Source: Cupriavidus sp. EM10 (GTDB taxonomy: Bacteria > Pseudomonadota > Gammaproteobacteria > Burkholderiales > Burkholderiaceae). Taken from it: 64,000 nucleotides of DNA. The notes beneath the pieces were generated by a model. That model was not told the origin of the DNA and made no database searches. It saw only the letters and a list, made by a program, of their open reading frames with translations. The stretch is from contig NZ_CP076061.1 in assembly GCF_018729255.1 (NCBI RefSeq), positions 2,108,001-2,172,000 on the forward strand, given 5' to 3'. Both the position numbers and the translations under genes were made by a program. Of this stretch, positions 17,944-26,709 are shown one piece after another. Every line of letters starts with the position of its first letter. The stretch's first letter is position 1.

Positions 17944-18468
17944 TCAGGCGACCAGCGGCTCCAGTTCCTGGCGGATTTCCGGGACCAGTCGGGTTGCGCT
18001 GCGCGCCAGGTTGACCTGCATCGTGACTTCGGCAACATCGACCAGGGCGGGGTCCAGGTCATAGCTGCCGCGCTGGGCCAGCCACCGCAGCACGTCCGCC
18101 AGATGCCACACCGAGGCCGACCCTTCATGTACCGGCAGCGGAAACGACGCTGGGTAGGTGGTCATCAGCTTGCGCATGTTCTGGCGCGACACCCCGACGG
18201 CCTCGGCCACATCGGTCAGGCCGACGAAATCGGGCGTGGCCTCGATCAGCCGGGCGTCCGGCGCCGCACGGCGGATGTCGGCCAGCGCGCTGACAATGGC
18301 GCCATGGGCCGAATCGGCCTCGCGCGCGAACATCAGCGCAATGCGGCCCGGGATGCCGATGCCAATCAGTGCATCGTCACAGCCATTGGCGCCCAGTCGT
18401 TCCACCACGTCGTCATGGTCGTTGTCAGAGTCGGCCAGTTGGTACTTGAGTGTAAAGTTGTATTCCAT
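17944..18468 (-). CDS. HTH DNA-binding protein, putative antitoxin of a HicA-like pair
   Basis: 174 residues. The N-terminal ~85 residues look like a small alpha/beta domain (MEYNFTLKYQLADSDND ... GIGIPGRIALMFAREADSA). The middle carries a MerR/AlpA-like helix-turn-helix (FVGLTDVAEAVGVSRQNMRKLM) followed by SASVWHLADVLRWL. AGGA lies 4 bases before the ATG. It follows the HicA-like gene by 9 bases. Toxin first and DNA-binding partner second is the hicAB order. The operator-like palindrome at 18783 overlaps the promoter -35 box, which fits autoregulation. The assignment as an antitoxin is inference. Confidence 0.65.
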   Translation of the reverse strand: MEYNFTLKYQLADSDNDHDDVVERLGANGCDDALIGIGIPGRIALMFAREADSAHGAIVSALADIRRAAPDARLIEATPDFVGLTDVAEAVGVSRQNMRKLMTTYPASFPLPVHEGSASVWHLADVLRWLAQRGSYDLDPALVDVAEVTMQVNLARSATRLVPEIRQELEPLVA

Positions 18469-18477
18469 GTTGTCCTG

Positions 18478-18750
18478 TCAGTGCGAGACACCAGGGGGCG
18501 CTTTGCGGCTCAGATGGATGGCGCAGTGGTCTACCACGCGTCGCAGGAACCGGGCATGCAGTTCCGGGTTCCGCGGCGTGCTCCAGATCGACACGATGCA
18601 GAATTCCCCGCAGCGGCAGGCGGCACAGTGATAGGGGCAATACAACTTGCCCCAGGCATGCGATCCGCCCAGCTTGCAGCGCCAGAATTCGCCTTCCGCG
18701 TATTTGATCGCGGCTTCGATTTCTTTCTTCGGATGTCTATCACGATCCAT
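18478..18750 (-). CDS. Small cysteine-rich HicA-like protein, putative toxin
   Basis: 90 residues. It shows the HicA-like order of an N-terminal helix (KKEIEAAIKYAEGEF), a glycine-serine-histidine element (KLGGSHAWGKLYC), strands and a C-terminal helix (HARFLRRVVDHC). Unlike HicA it carries a cluster of cysteines (YCPYHCAACRCGEFC) that could bind a metal. GGAGG lies 4 bases before ATG 18750. It is first in a two-gene unit with the HTH protein. I recall similar unnamed pairs in other proteobacteria; the HicA link rests on motif order only. Confidence 0.6.
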   Translation of the reverse strand: MDRDRHPKKEIEAAIKYAEGEFWRCKLGGSHAWGKLYCPYHCAACRCGEFCIVSIWSTPRNPELHARFLRRVVDHCAIHLSRKAPPGVSH

Positions 18751-18760
18751 CAGGCCTCCA

Positions 18761-18796
18761 ACGATATGTGGTGCCCCAGAAGTTGTCAACTGACAA
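18761..18796 (-). promoter_or_regulatory. Promoter and palindromic operator of the HicA-like/HTH pair
   Basis: On the minus strand the -35 box TTGACA (18789-18784), a 17-base spacer and the -10 TATCGT (18766-18761) form a good sigma70 promoter. The perfect palindrome TTGTCA-GT-TGACAA (18796-18783) covers the -35 box, as expected for an autorepressor. Confidence 0.65.
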
Positions 18797-19035
18797 TTCA
18801 GGGGTGGTTGATCAAAACACGTCGAAGAGACCCTATCAGGATCGGCGGGAAAAATGCTGCTTTAGACACAAAAGACACAAATTGCACGAAGTTGTGTCCG
18901 GAATCGTTGGTGGAGTGGCACACGGGCCAGATCCTTGGGGAATGGACACATTGCCATGACCATGGTGCGGAGGAAGGTTGGCGCCCATGCGTTGCCCATG
19001 CGAGCATCGGTGCTTTGCACGTACACCGTCCCCTC

Positions 19036-19785
19036 ATGCTCTCTACCCAGTTCGTCAGCCGTGTGACCCTGCTGCGGGACAAAGTGCCCGATTTCGACCG
19101 CTATCCGTTCGGCCTGCCGGCGGTACGGAGCCTCGACCATATCGAACTGCACCCCCAGGTGACCTTCTTCGTGGGCGAAAACGGATCAGGTAAGTCGACG
19201 TTGCTGGAAGCCATCGCGGTGGCGCTGGGCTTCAATGCCGAAGGGGGTAGCAAAAACTTCAGCTTTTCGACGCGTGCTTCGCATTCCGACCTCCACGAAT
19301 ACCTGCGTATCGCCAAGGGCGTGCGCCGGCCGCGCAGCGGGTATTTTCTGCGGGCGGAGAGCTTTTTCAATGTGGCGACTGAGATTGAACGGCTTGATGA
19401 GGAACCGGGGTTTGGCCCGCCCGTGATCGAATCCTACGGCGGCAGGTCGCTGCACGAGCAGTCGCACGGCGAGGCGTTCCTCACCCTGTTGACCGAGCGG
19501 TTCCAGGGGCAGGGCCTTTATATCCTCGACGAACCCGAGGCGGCGTTGTCGCCGGCCCGGCAGCTTGCGGTGATCTCGCGGCTGCACGATCTGGTGCGCG
19601 ACGGGTCGCAGTTCCTGATTGCCACCCATTCGCCAATCCTGATGGCGTATCCCGATGCGTGGATCTATCAATGCTCGGCGAGCGGCGTGGAGCGAATCGG
19701 CTACGAGGAAACCGAGCACTACCAGATAACGCGCGATTTCCTGGTAGACCCGCAACGCATGCTGCGGGTCCTGATGGAGGATTGA
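19036..19785 (+). CDS. ABC/AAA-type ATPase, stand-alone
   Basis: 249 residues: Walker A GENGSGKST (near 51-59), a signature-like SHGEAFL, Walker B LYILDEPEAALSP and the switch histidine ATHSPIL. This is the predicted-ATPase group related to RecF/SMC-like heads (COG3910 by recollection). There is no transmembrane partner and no coiled-coil insert, so it is not a classic transporter or SMC. The ATG at 19036 lacks a clear ribosome-binding site. The open frame extends far upstream through the neighbours and is rejected there. It is divergent from the HicA-like pair; a functional link is not shown. Confidence 0.85.
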   Translation: MLSTQFVSRVTLLRDKVPDFDRYPFGLPAVRSLDHIELHPQVTFFVGENGSGKSTLLEAIAVALGFNAEGGSKNFSFSTRASHSDLHEYLRIAKGVRRPRSGYFLRAESFFNVATEIERLDEEPGFGPPVIESYGGRSLHEQSHGEAFLTLLTERFQGQGLYILDEPEAALSPARQLAVISRLHDLVRDGSQFLIATHSPILMAYPDAWIYQCSASGVERIGYEETEHYQITRDFLVDPQRMLRVLMED

Positions 19786-19800
19786 CGGGCTACGCGCCCG

Positions 19801-21327
19801 TCAGGCAGCCAGCGGTTCGTTGGCCGGCTTGCCGCCTTCGGTCAGCATGGTGCCGTGCTCACGGTAGTGGGTGTGCCAGGCGAACGCCTCTTCGAGGACG
19901 TGGGGCGTCTGGCCGCCGCGCAGGCAGGCGCGGCGGTAGTAGTCCAGCAGGCCGTCGCGATACGTCGGGTCGGTGCAGTTGTTGATGACCTGCAGCGCGC
20001 GTTCGCGGGGCGCCAGGCCGCGCAGGTCGGCCAGGCCATGTTCCGTGACCAGGATATCCACGTCGTGCTCGCTGTTGTCGACGTGCGTCACCATCGGCAC
20101 GATGCTGGAGATCCTGCCTTCCTTGGCCACCGACTTCGTGACGAAGACCGACAGGTATGCGTTGCGCGCGAAATCGCCCGAGCCGCCGATGCCGTTCATC
20201 ATGTGCGTGCCGCCCACGTGCGTGGAGTTGACGTTGCCGTAGATGTCGCATTCCAGCGCCGTGTTGATGGTGATCAGGCCCAGCCGGCGCAGCACCTCGG
20301 GGTGGTTGCTGATCTCCTGCGGGCGCAGCACCAGCTTGCGCTTGTAGTGCTCGATGTCGTCCAGCACGCGGCGATAGACCGGCGCCGACAGCGTCATCGA
20401 CGCCGCCGACGCAAAGCGCATCTTGCCGGCATCGATCAGCGCGATGGTGCTGTCCTGCAGCACCTCGGAGTACATCGTCAGGTCATGGAATGGCGAATCG
20501 GCCAGGCCGTGCAGCACGGCATTGGCGATGGTGCCGATGCCGGCCTGCAGCGGCTGCAGCGTGGGCGACAGGCGGCCGGCGCGCACTTCGCGTTCCAGCA
20601 GGGCGTTCAGGTGGCCGGCGATCTGGTTGGTCTCGGCGTCGGGGGGCAGCGCGTTCGACGGGCTGTCGTCGCGCTGCGTGATGACGATGGCCGCGATGCG
20701 CGACGGGTCCACGGGGATGTAGGGCAGGCCGATGCGCTGCTCCACGGCGATCAGCGGAATCGGCTGGCGATACGGCCGCTGCACCGGGAAGGCGATGTCG
20801 TGCAGGCCTTCCAGCCCGCCAGGCATGTTCAGGTTCAGTTCGATGATGATCGTCTTCGCCATCTTGGCGAAGCTGGCCGAGTTGCCGACCGACGTGGTGG
20901 GGACGATGCCGCCCGTCTCGGTGATGGCGGCGGCCTCGATGACCGCGACATCGACCGGGCCGATCTGGCCGCTGCGCAGCATCTCGGCGGTCTCGCCCAG
21001 ATGCTGGTCGATGAACATGACGTCGCCACTATTGATCTTGCGGCGCAGCGTGGCATCGGACTGGAACGGCAGGCGGCGCGCCAGCACGTTGCTTTCAGCC
21101 AGGAGCTTGTCGGTATCGTGTCCCAGCGAGGCGCCGGTGATCAGGGTGATCTGGAGCGGATCGGTGGCGGCGCGGCGGGCCAGCGCCAGGGGAACGGCCT
21201 TGCAGTCGCCGGCGCGCGTGAAGCCGCTCATGCCGACGGTCATGCCGTCCCGGATCAGGCTTGCGGCTTCATCGGCCGACATGATCCTGTCCTGGAGGGC
21301 GGCCAGGCGAATGCGATCGCGGTACAT
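19801..21327 (-). CDS. Acetyl-CoA hydrolase/CoA-transferase family (succinate:acetate CoA-transferase type)
   Basis: 508 residues, full length for the family that moves CoA between succinyl-CoA or propionyl-CoA and acetate or succinate. The catalytic glutamate is expected in TALECDIYGNVNSTHVGGT. Conserved DGMTVGMSGFTRAGD and GIGGSGDFARNAYLSVFV are present. Cytoplasmic. AAGGAG lies 5 bases before the ATG. It converges with the ATPase and has a long leader upstream. It is not part of an aromatic cluster here, so a role in acetate/propionate metabolism is inferred from family only. Confidence 0.92.
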   Translation of the reverse strand: MYRDRIRLAALQDRIMSADEAASLIRDGMTVGMSGFTRAGDCKAVPLALARRAATDPLQITLITGASLGHDTDKLLAESNVLARRLPFQSDATLRRKINSGDVMFIDQHLGETAEMLRSGQIGPVDVAVIEAAAITETGGIVPTTSVGNSASFAKMAKTIIIELNLNMPGGLEGLHDIAFPVQRPYRQPIPLIAVEQRIGLPYIPVDPSRIAAIVITQRDDSPSNALPPDAETNQIAGHLNALLEREVRAGRLSPTLQPLQAGIGTIANAVLHGLADSPFHDLTMYSEVLQDSTIALIDAGKMRFASAASMTLSAPVYRRVLDDIEHYKRKLVLRPQEISNHPEVLRRLGLITINTALECDIYGNVNSTHVGGTHMMNGIGGSGDFARNAYLSVFVTKSVAKEGRISSIVPMVTHVDNSEHDVDILVTEHGLADLRGLAPRERALQVINNCTDPTYRDGLLDYYRRACLRGGQTPHVLEEAFAWHTHYREHGTMLTEGGKPANEPLAA

Positions 21328-21755
21328 CTAGTCTCCTTGCTGGGGGCTGTCTGGTCTGCCGCCAGGGGCCTCGTGGGTCCGTGACGGACGTTGCGTCTTG
21401 GAGGCGCGAAGCACAGTGTAGCCAGCGCTTAATATTCTCACCATGATTTATAGCTCTGATAACCAGTCGGTTTTTTCATAGTCATGAAGCTGGCACGCCA
21501 ATGTCGTAGCGTGCGGCAAGGAGGTTGCGGCCAGAACCATACATAAAGGCGCGCTGGCGCTTCGTGATCCCGCGCAAGGATGGTGCGGGCCGACACCGTT
21601 GCGTCCTTGCCAATCTCCGTCTGTGATTCCGCGCTGGCGGGACTACTATCGTTTCCAGCAAGGCCGGCAAGCCGGCCGGGCAGTCTTCGCAGTCTTCGAT
21701 CGATGCATCACGCGCCGGCGTGTGGCCGGCCGCTTCACAGCAACGGGGGAAAAGC
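21328..21755. other. Gene-free divergent upstream region
   Basis: A 428-base stretch between the CoA-transferase and the flavoprotein, transcribed apart. It contains AT-richer patches around 21430-21480 that may hold promoters, and a GGCCGGC-aa-GCCGGCC hairpin near 21662-21678. I see no protein-coding or RNA gene I can support. Confidence 0.4.
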
Positions 21756-23510
21756 ATGGAGATGACCCAGGCGACGTCGGAAATCGACGCCAATCCTGAT
21801 ACCGATGACGCGCAGGCGGCCCAGCCTACGCTGACCGAGCTCGAGGCGCCGTTCTCGAACCTGGAAACGCGTCGGCACCAGATGTTTCCGACGCTGACGC
21901 ATGCGGAAATCGACCGCATCCGGCGGTTCGGCCATGTCCAGACATGGAAGGCTGGCGAACTCGTCTTCGAGGTTGGCGATGCGGGACGCGGCATGCATGT
22001 GGTGCTGAGCGGGCGTGTGCGGATCGACCGGCGCGACGGCTTTGGCCATCGCACCGCGATAACCGAGGAAGGCCCCGGGCAATTCCTGGCGGAGGTCGGC
22101 CAGTTGACCGGCAAGCCGGCGCTGGTCGATGCCGTGGCGCTGGAAGATGTGACGATCCTGGTGGTGCCGCCGCCAAGCCTGCGCGCGCTGCTGATTGCCG
22201 AAGCCGACCTGGGCGAGCGCATCATGCGGGCGCTGATCCTGCGCCGCGTGGGGCTGATCGAGCAGGGCGGCGGGCCGGTGCTGGTGGGCAAAGGCACGGA
22301 GCCGCTGCTGCTGTCGCTGCAGGCGTTCCTGCGCCGCAATGGCCATCCGCACCGCGTGATCGATATCGAGACCGACACCGATTCCACCTGCCTGCTCGAT
22401 ATCAGCAAGGCCCCGCAGAGCGATTTCCCGATGGTGATCTGCCCCGACGGCAGCGTACTGCGCGCCCCGGACGAAGGCCAGCTTGCCAGTTGCCTGGGGC
22501 TGGTGCCCGAATTCGATCCGGGCCATGTCTATGACGTGATCGTGGTCGGCGCAGGGCCGGCCGGGCTGGCCACGGCGGTCTACGCGGCGTCCGAAGGGCT
22601 GTCGGTGGCCGTGCTCGACTGCCGGTCGCCGGGCGGGCAGGCCGGTGCCAGCGCGCGGATCGAGAACTACCTGGGCTTCCCGACCGGCATCTCTGGCCAG
22701 GCGCTGGCCGGCCGGGCTTTCGTGCAGGCGCTCAAGTTCGGCGCGCACGTGGCCATTCCGCTGGAAGCCAAGGCGCTGCATTGTGGAGAAAATCCGATCG
22801 AGCTGGAACTGGCCGACGGGCGCCGCGTGCCCACGCGCACGGTGGTGATCGCCAGCGGCGCGCAATACCGGCGCGCCGAGATCGACGCGCTGGATCGCTA
22901 CGAAGGGCGCGGCGTCTACTACTGGGCGTCGCCGGTGGAAGCCAAGCTGTGCAAGGACGAGCACGCGATGCTGGTGGGCGGCGGCAACTCGGCTGGCCAG
23001 GCGGCCGTGTACCTGGCATCGCACGCGGCCGAGGTGCATATGCTGGTGCGCGGCGAAGGGCTTGAGGCCACCATGTCGCGCTACCTGATCGACCGCATCC
23101 GGGGCCTGTCGAACGTGCATCTGCACACCCACTCGCAGATCACGGCGATGGAGGGCGAGGGCTGGCTGTCCACGGTGCGCTACAAGGAACGCGCGCAGGG
23201 GCCGGAGTGCATCGCCGTACCGATGCGCCACGTGTTCCTGTTCATCGGCGCGGCGCCCAATACCGAATGGCTGCGCTCGTGCCACGTGGAAACCGACGCC
23301 AAGGGCTTCATCCTGACCGGCTACGAAGCGCATCACTCCTGCACCGAACGCGCCGACTACACGCTGGAAACCAGCGTGCCTGGCGTTTTTGCGATTGGCG
23401 ATGTGCGGTCCGGGTCGACCAAGCGCGTGGCGGCGGCAGTGGGCGAGGGCGCGGCAGTGGTGGCGCAGATCCACCACTACCTGGCCACGCTGGAACAGGC
23501 GCGCGTGTAA
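21756..23510 (+). CDS. Cyclic-nucleotide-binding domain fused to thioredoxin-reductase-like flavoprotein, CxxC absent
   Basis: 584 residues. Residues ~45-170 form a cNMP-binding/Crp-like domain (GELVFEVGDAGRGMHVVLSGRV). After a thioredoxin-like linker (~180-245) comes a TrxR-type fold: FAD motif VGAGPAGLATAVYAASEGL, GGQAGASARIENYLGFP, NADPH motif MLVGGGNSAGQAAVYLAS and the C-terminal FAIGDVRSGS. The redox pair CATC of true thioredoxin reductases is replaced (GVYYWASPVEAKLC), so it cannot act as a standard TrxR. It may be a flavin sensor or reductase of another substrate, gated by a nucleotide (inference). ATG 21756 follows GGGGGA. Confidence 0.9.
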   Translation: MEMTQATSEIDANPDTDDAQAAQPTLTELEAPFSNLETRRHQMFPTLTHAEIDRIRRFGHVQTWKAGELVFEVGDAGRGMHVVLSGRVRIDRRDGFGHRTAITEEGPGQFLAEVGQLTGKPALVDAVALEDVTILVVPPPSLRALLIAEADLGERIMRALILRRVGLIEQGGGPVLVGKGTEPLLLSLQAFLRRNGHPHRVIDIETDTDSTCLLDISKAPQSDFPMVICPDGSVLRAPDEGQLASCLGLVPEFDPGHVYDVIVVGAGPAGLATAVYAASEGLSVAVLDCRSPGGQAGASARIENYLGFPTGISGQALAGRAFVQALKFGAHVAIPLEAKALHCGENPIELELADGRRVPTRTVVIASGAQYRRAEIDALDRYEGRGVYYWASPVEAKLCKDEHAMLVGGGNSAGQAAVYLASHAAEVHMLVRGEGLEATMSRYLIDRIRGLSNVHLHTHSQITAMEGEGWLSTVRYKERAQGPECIAVPMRHVFLFIGAAPNTEWLRSCHVETDAKGFILTGYEAHHSCTERADYTLETSVPGVFAIGDVRSGSTKRVAAAVGEGAAVVAQIHHYLATLEQARV

Positions 23511-23673
23511 CTGGATTCGTGAGTTACGGGCACCAATGTCTTTCTGAACGCGATATCCCTGCGCTTTGTTTCATGGGTACACTGCCTGCGCGTGTCCGGG
23601 GAACGTCCCCGGATTCCGGCGCAACAGGTATTCGACCGGGCCCAAGCCCGGCGTCCCAACCAGGAGACAAACC

Positions 23674-24675
23674 ATGGGTATCCCCTTTGCCAACCTGGCC
23701 AGGCTGGCCGGGCGTGCGGGCATCGTCGTCGCCGCGATGGCTGCCGCGCTTGCCGCCGCGCCTTCGCTGGCCGCCGACAGCTTTCCCAATCGTCCGATCC
23801 GCCTGATCGTGCCGTTCGCGCCCGGCGGCAGTGTCGACATTGCCGGGCGGCTCATCACCGATGCCTGGGGCAAGCAGCTGGGCCAGCCGGTGGTGGCGGA
23901 CAACCGCGCCGGCGCATCGGGCAATATCGGCATGGACCAACTGGCCAAGGCGAAGCCCGACGGCTACACACTGGCCATCAACAACGTGGCGCTGGCCGTC
24001 AACCCGTCGCTGTTCGCCAAACTGCCTTTCGATACCGCGAAGGATTTCGCGTCGGTGGGCACCATGGGCACGTCGCAGCATGTGCTGGTGGTCACCAACA
24101 CGCTGCCCGCGAAGAACGTCAAGGAACTGGTGGCGATGGCCAAGGCGCAGCCGGGCAAGCTGAGTTTTGGTTCGGCCGGGGCGGGCAGCACCTTCCATAT
24201 GGCCGCCGAACTGTTCAAGACCGAATCGGGCGCCGATATCCTGCACGTGCCTTACAAGGGCGGCGGCCCGGCCCTGGTCGACACGATCGCGGGACAGGTG
24301 CAGATGAGCTTCCCGGTGCTGTCCGCTGCGCTGCCGCAGGTGCAGGCGGGCAAGCTGCGCGCGCTGGCCGTGACCGGGCCGAAGCGCTCGCCGCTGATGC
24401 CAGACGTGCCGACCATGGCCGAGGCCGGCCTGCCGCACTACGCGTTCGAGACGTGGTTTATCGTCAGCGCCCCCGCCGGTACGCCGAAGGACGTGCTGGC
24501 GAAGCTGAACCAGACGCTCAACGCGGCGCTGGCCCAGCCCGAACTGAAGGCGCGGCTGCTCAAGGAAGGCTTCGAGCCGCTGACGATGAGCCCGGCCCAG
24601 GCCGATACCATGCTGCGCAAGGAAATGGTCCGCTGGGCAGCACAGATCAAGCAGGCCGGGATCACCCCCGAATAG
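23674..24675 (+). CDS. Bug/TctC-family periplasmic solute-binding protein
   Basis: 333 residues with a Sec signal peptide (cleavage likely after SLAA near residue 32) and the tripartite-tricarboxylate receptor pattern FPNRPIRLIVPFAPGGSVDIAGR, followed by NRAGASGNIGMDQLAKAKPDGYTL and HVPYKGGGPAL. It binds a carboxylate in the periplasm. Many Bug proteins, like this one, have no TctA/TctB partner nearby. AGGAG lies 7 bases before the ATG. Confidence 0.93.
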   Translation: MGIPFANLARLAGRAGIVVAAMAAALAAAPSLAADSFPNRPIRLIVPFAPGGSVDIAGRLITDAWGKQLGQPVVADNRAGASGNIGMDQLAKAKPDGYTLAINNVALAVNPSLFAKLPFDTAKDFASVGTMGTSQHVLVVTNTLPAKNVKELVAMAKAQPGKLSFGSAGAGSTFHMAAELFKTESGADILHVPYKGGGPALVDTIAGQVQMSFPVLSAALPQVQAGKLRALAVTGPKRSPLMPDVPTMAEAGLPHYAFETWFIVSAPAGTPKDVLAKLNQTLNAALAQPELKARLLKEGFEPLTMSPAQADTMLRKEMVRWAAQIKQAGITPE

Positions 24676-24690
24676 GCTCCCTTTCCCCTT

Positions 24691-25668
24691 TCAGGCCGCC
24701 ATCGCCGGTTCCGGCGCGCCGCCGGCCGGCACCGCGTACATCAGCGGGGCCGCGCCGGCCTGGATGCGCGCCCGCTGCGCCTCGGTTGTCATCTCCTCCA
24801 GCAGCTTGCAGAAGCGCGGTTCGAACATGCCGGACACGATGTACGTCCAGCGATACGCCTTGAGAATCACGGCCTCCACTTCGGGCGCATGCGGGGCGTC
24901 CTGCGCGCCACGAATCACGCGCATGAAGTAGCCCGCATCGGCATGGGCCTGCGCCTGGACGACCGCGTCGAAGCCGCCCACGATGGCCAGCATGTCGTCG
25001 ATGGCCGCATCGCGCTCGGCGTCGCTCACCCGGGCGTTCTCGCGGATCCATTCCAGCTCGTCCAGGATCGCGTGCTGCGATTCCTCGCGCCAGTGGTACA
25101 GGAACACGTCCTTGAACAGTTCGGACAGGTCCGACGCCGTGCCGATGCTGGCGCGATAGTGCGCCTGCGAGAACAGCTCCAGCTGGCAGATCACGGCCAA
25201 CACGGCCCACGTGCGCTTGCCCAGTACGAAAGCGGCCACGTCGTTGGGCTGGGCGCCGAAGTGGTAGCCGTCGGGCATGTCCTGGCCGGCCAGCCGCTCG
25301 ATGCGGCGAAACAGTTCCTGGTGCTTCAGTTCCTCGTCGGAAAAGCGGATCAGCGCCTCCAGCGCGACCTGGTCGCCCAGCGCGTGCTGCCCGGTCAACT
25401 CCAGCACCTTGGCGCTGACAAAGCGTTCCACCAGCCCGAACATGTTGGCGTAGGTACGGCCTTGCACCTGACTCAGGAAGCGCTGCTCCGATGCGCTAAG
25501 GAAGGGCAGTTCGTCGACGAGCGACAGGCCGTCGGGCATGAACTTGTGCGAAAGGTCGAACGTGCGGCCGCGAATCACGTCCTGGTCGATGTCCCAGCGG
25601 ATGCGGCGTGAAGCGGCGATGCAGCGGGCGTAGCGTTGTGTGTCGGCGGAAAGGGATACAGCTTGCAT
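24691..25668 (-). CDS. Diiron ferritin-like protein (AurF-like oxygenase candidate)
   Basis: 325 residues, all-alpha. It carries iron-ligand patterns spaced as in ferritin-like diiron oxygenases: FVSAKVLELTG, FSDEELKHQELF (E-x-x-H), QLELFSQAHY and HWREESQHAILDELEW (E-x-x-H). Related proteins include AurF-like N-oxygenases and other diiron oxidases; the substrate cannot be told. AAGGAG lies 7 bases before ATG 25668. It converges with the Bug gene and is transcribed away from the second YTDGAR-repeat gene. Confidence 0.8.
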   Translation of the reverse strand: MQAVSLSADTQRYARCIAASRRIRWDIDQDVIRGRTFDLSHKFMPDGLSLVDELPFLSASEQRFLSQVQGRTYANMFGLVERFVSAKVLELTGQHALGDQVALEALIRFSDEELKHQELFRRIERLAGQDMPDGYHFGAQPNDVAAFVLGKRTWAVLAVICQLELFSQAHYRASIGTASDLSELFKDVFLYHWREESQHAILDELEWIRENARVSDAERDAAIDDMLAIVGGFDAVVQAQAHADAGYFMRVIRGAQDAPHAPEVEAVILKAYRWTYIVSGMFEPRFCKLLEEMTTEAQRARIQAGAAPLMYAVPAGGAPEPAMAA

Positions 25669-26108
25669 TGCGAAACTCCTTGATACGTGAAATCCGTCCC
25701 ATGGAGGACGTGGGCCGGATACTCGGACGTTTCGGGGGTGTCGCGCGTGAGGCCGGTGTCCCGGCTGCAATCGATTACATCGGATTCGGCCCAGGAATGC
25801 GGGACAGGCGTCCTTGGCGCGGGTTTACTCGGAGAACTACGATGGATCTAGCTGGAATGCCATGCTGCAAGCGGCTTCCGGGCATCCCCCGGCTATGACC
25901 GGCCCGGTCCTTTCCCCTGCACAGGACCGAAGTCCCACACATTTCCTGCGGGTTTTCCCGCGCTGGTGGCAAAACCCGGGACACCGGTCTCGTACGCCAA
26001 TGAAAACGATTTCCGACAATGACTCCACGGACCGGCCAAGGCCATCCCGGCCAGCGCCAGGTTCGTGTTTGTCTTCTGATTGGAGTTCAAAAAGTTGGAG
26101 TAGTCGAG
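25669..26108. other. Gene-free divergent upstream region
   Basis: A 440-base stretch between the diiron gene (minus) and the YTDGAR-repeat gene (plus). It holds a hairpin GGGTTTT-N14-AAAACCC (25950-25977). I recognise no promoter boxes or RNA gene with certainty. Confidence 0.35.
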
Positions 26109-26411
26109 ATGTGTACGAAAGTTGCAAAGACCCTGCTTGCCGTTTCAGCCGTTTCCGCATTGACCATCGGCATCGCCCAGACCGCCCACGCCGCGTGGAG
26201 CGAGGTATTCGTCCCGTCGAATGGATCGACGCAGCACGCGAGCAAGTCCTCGTGCCTGCGAGGCACCTTCGATCCGTATTCGGACGGCGCCCGAATGGGG
26301 CCGCGTGATGCCTTCAGCGATGGCGGCAACCGCATCGGGCCGCGCGACGCGTACACCGACGGTGCGCGCAGCGTCGGCGCCCAGGGGGACTGCGCGATGC
26401 GCGGGGCCTGA
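26109..26411 (+). CDS. Small secreted YTDGAR-repeat protein (second copy)
   Basis: 100 residues. Signal peptide MCTKVAKTLLAVSAVSALTI with AHA cleavage near residue 28. The mature part carries three repeat units, DPYSDGAR-MGPRD, AFSDGGN-RIGPRD and AYTDGAR-S. This is the same motif as the protein at 5305-5820 but with only three copies. Two cysteines (residues 49 and 95 approximately) flank the repeats and might form a disulfide in the periplasm. GGAG lies 8 bases before the ATG. Function unknown. Confidence 0.75.
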   Translation: MCTKVAKTLLAVSAVSALTIGIAQTAHAAWSEVFVPSNGSTQHASKSSCLRGTFDPYSDGARMGPRDAFSDGGNRIGPRDAYTDGARSVGAQGDCAMRGA

Positions 26412-26432
26412 CGTCCTGAAAGCGTACCCGGC

Positions 26433-26463
26433 CCGGCCACGGCAGACCACCTGCCGTGGCCGG
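26433..26463 (+). terminator. Strong hairpin after the YTDGAR-repeat gene
   Basis: Perfect 13-bp stem CCGGCCACGGCAG / CTGCCGTGGCCGG with a 5-base loop. No T-run follows directly, so it may stabilise the 3' end rather than terminate by itself. The rest of 26464-26709 shows no gene I can support. Confidence 0.5.
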
Positions 26464-26709
26464 CGGCCGGGCTTTCCATTTCCGTCGCGAGACACCGCCC
26501 TTGGTGTACATCATCCGGCGCGCCATCCATGCCCTCGTCAGGCCTTCCGCACTTTGCGGGGCCGGCAGGCCGTGTTGATGTCCGCGCGCCGGGGATCGTT
26601 GTCTAAGATAGGTGAGTCGCCCGGCACGGCCGGACGCGTTGAGCCACGCCCGGGCATTGCCCGGCGGCATGCCGTGTCCCCTGTAACCTGCCCCGTGCGC
26701 GACCCGCCC

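Noticed and set aside
17686..19035. Long upstream extension of the ATPase frame
   Set aside because: It runs antisense through the HTH and HicA-like genes, and its sequence has no family character before MLSTQF at 19036.
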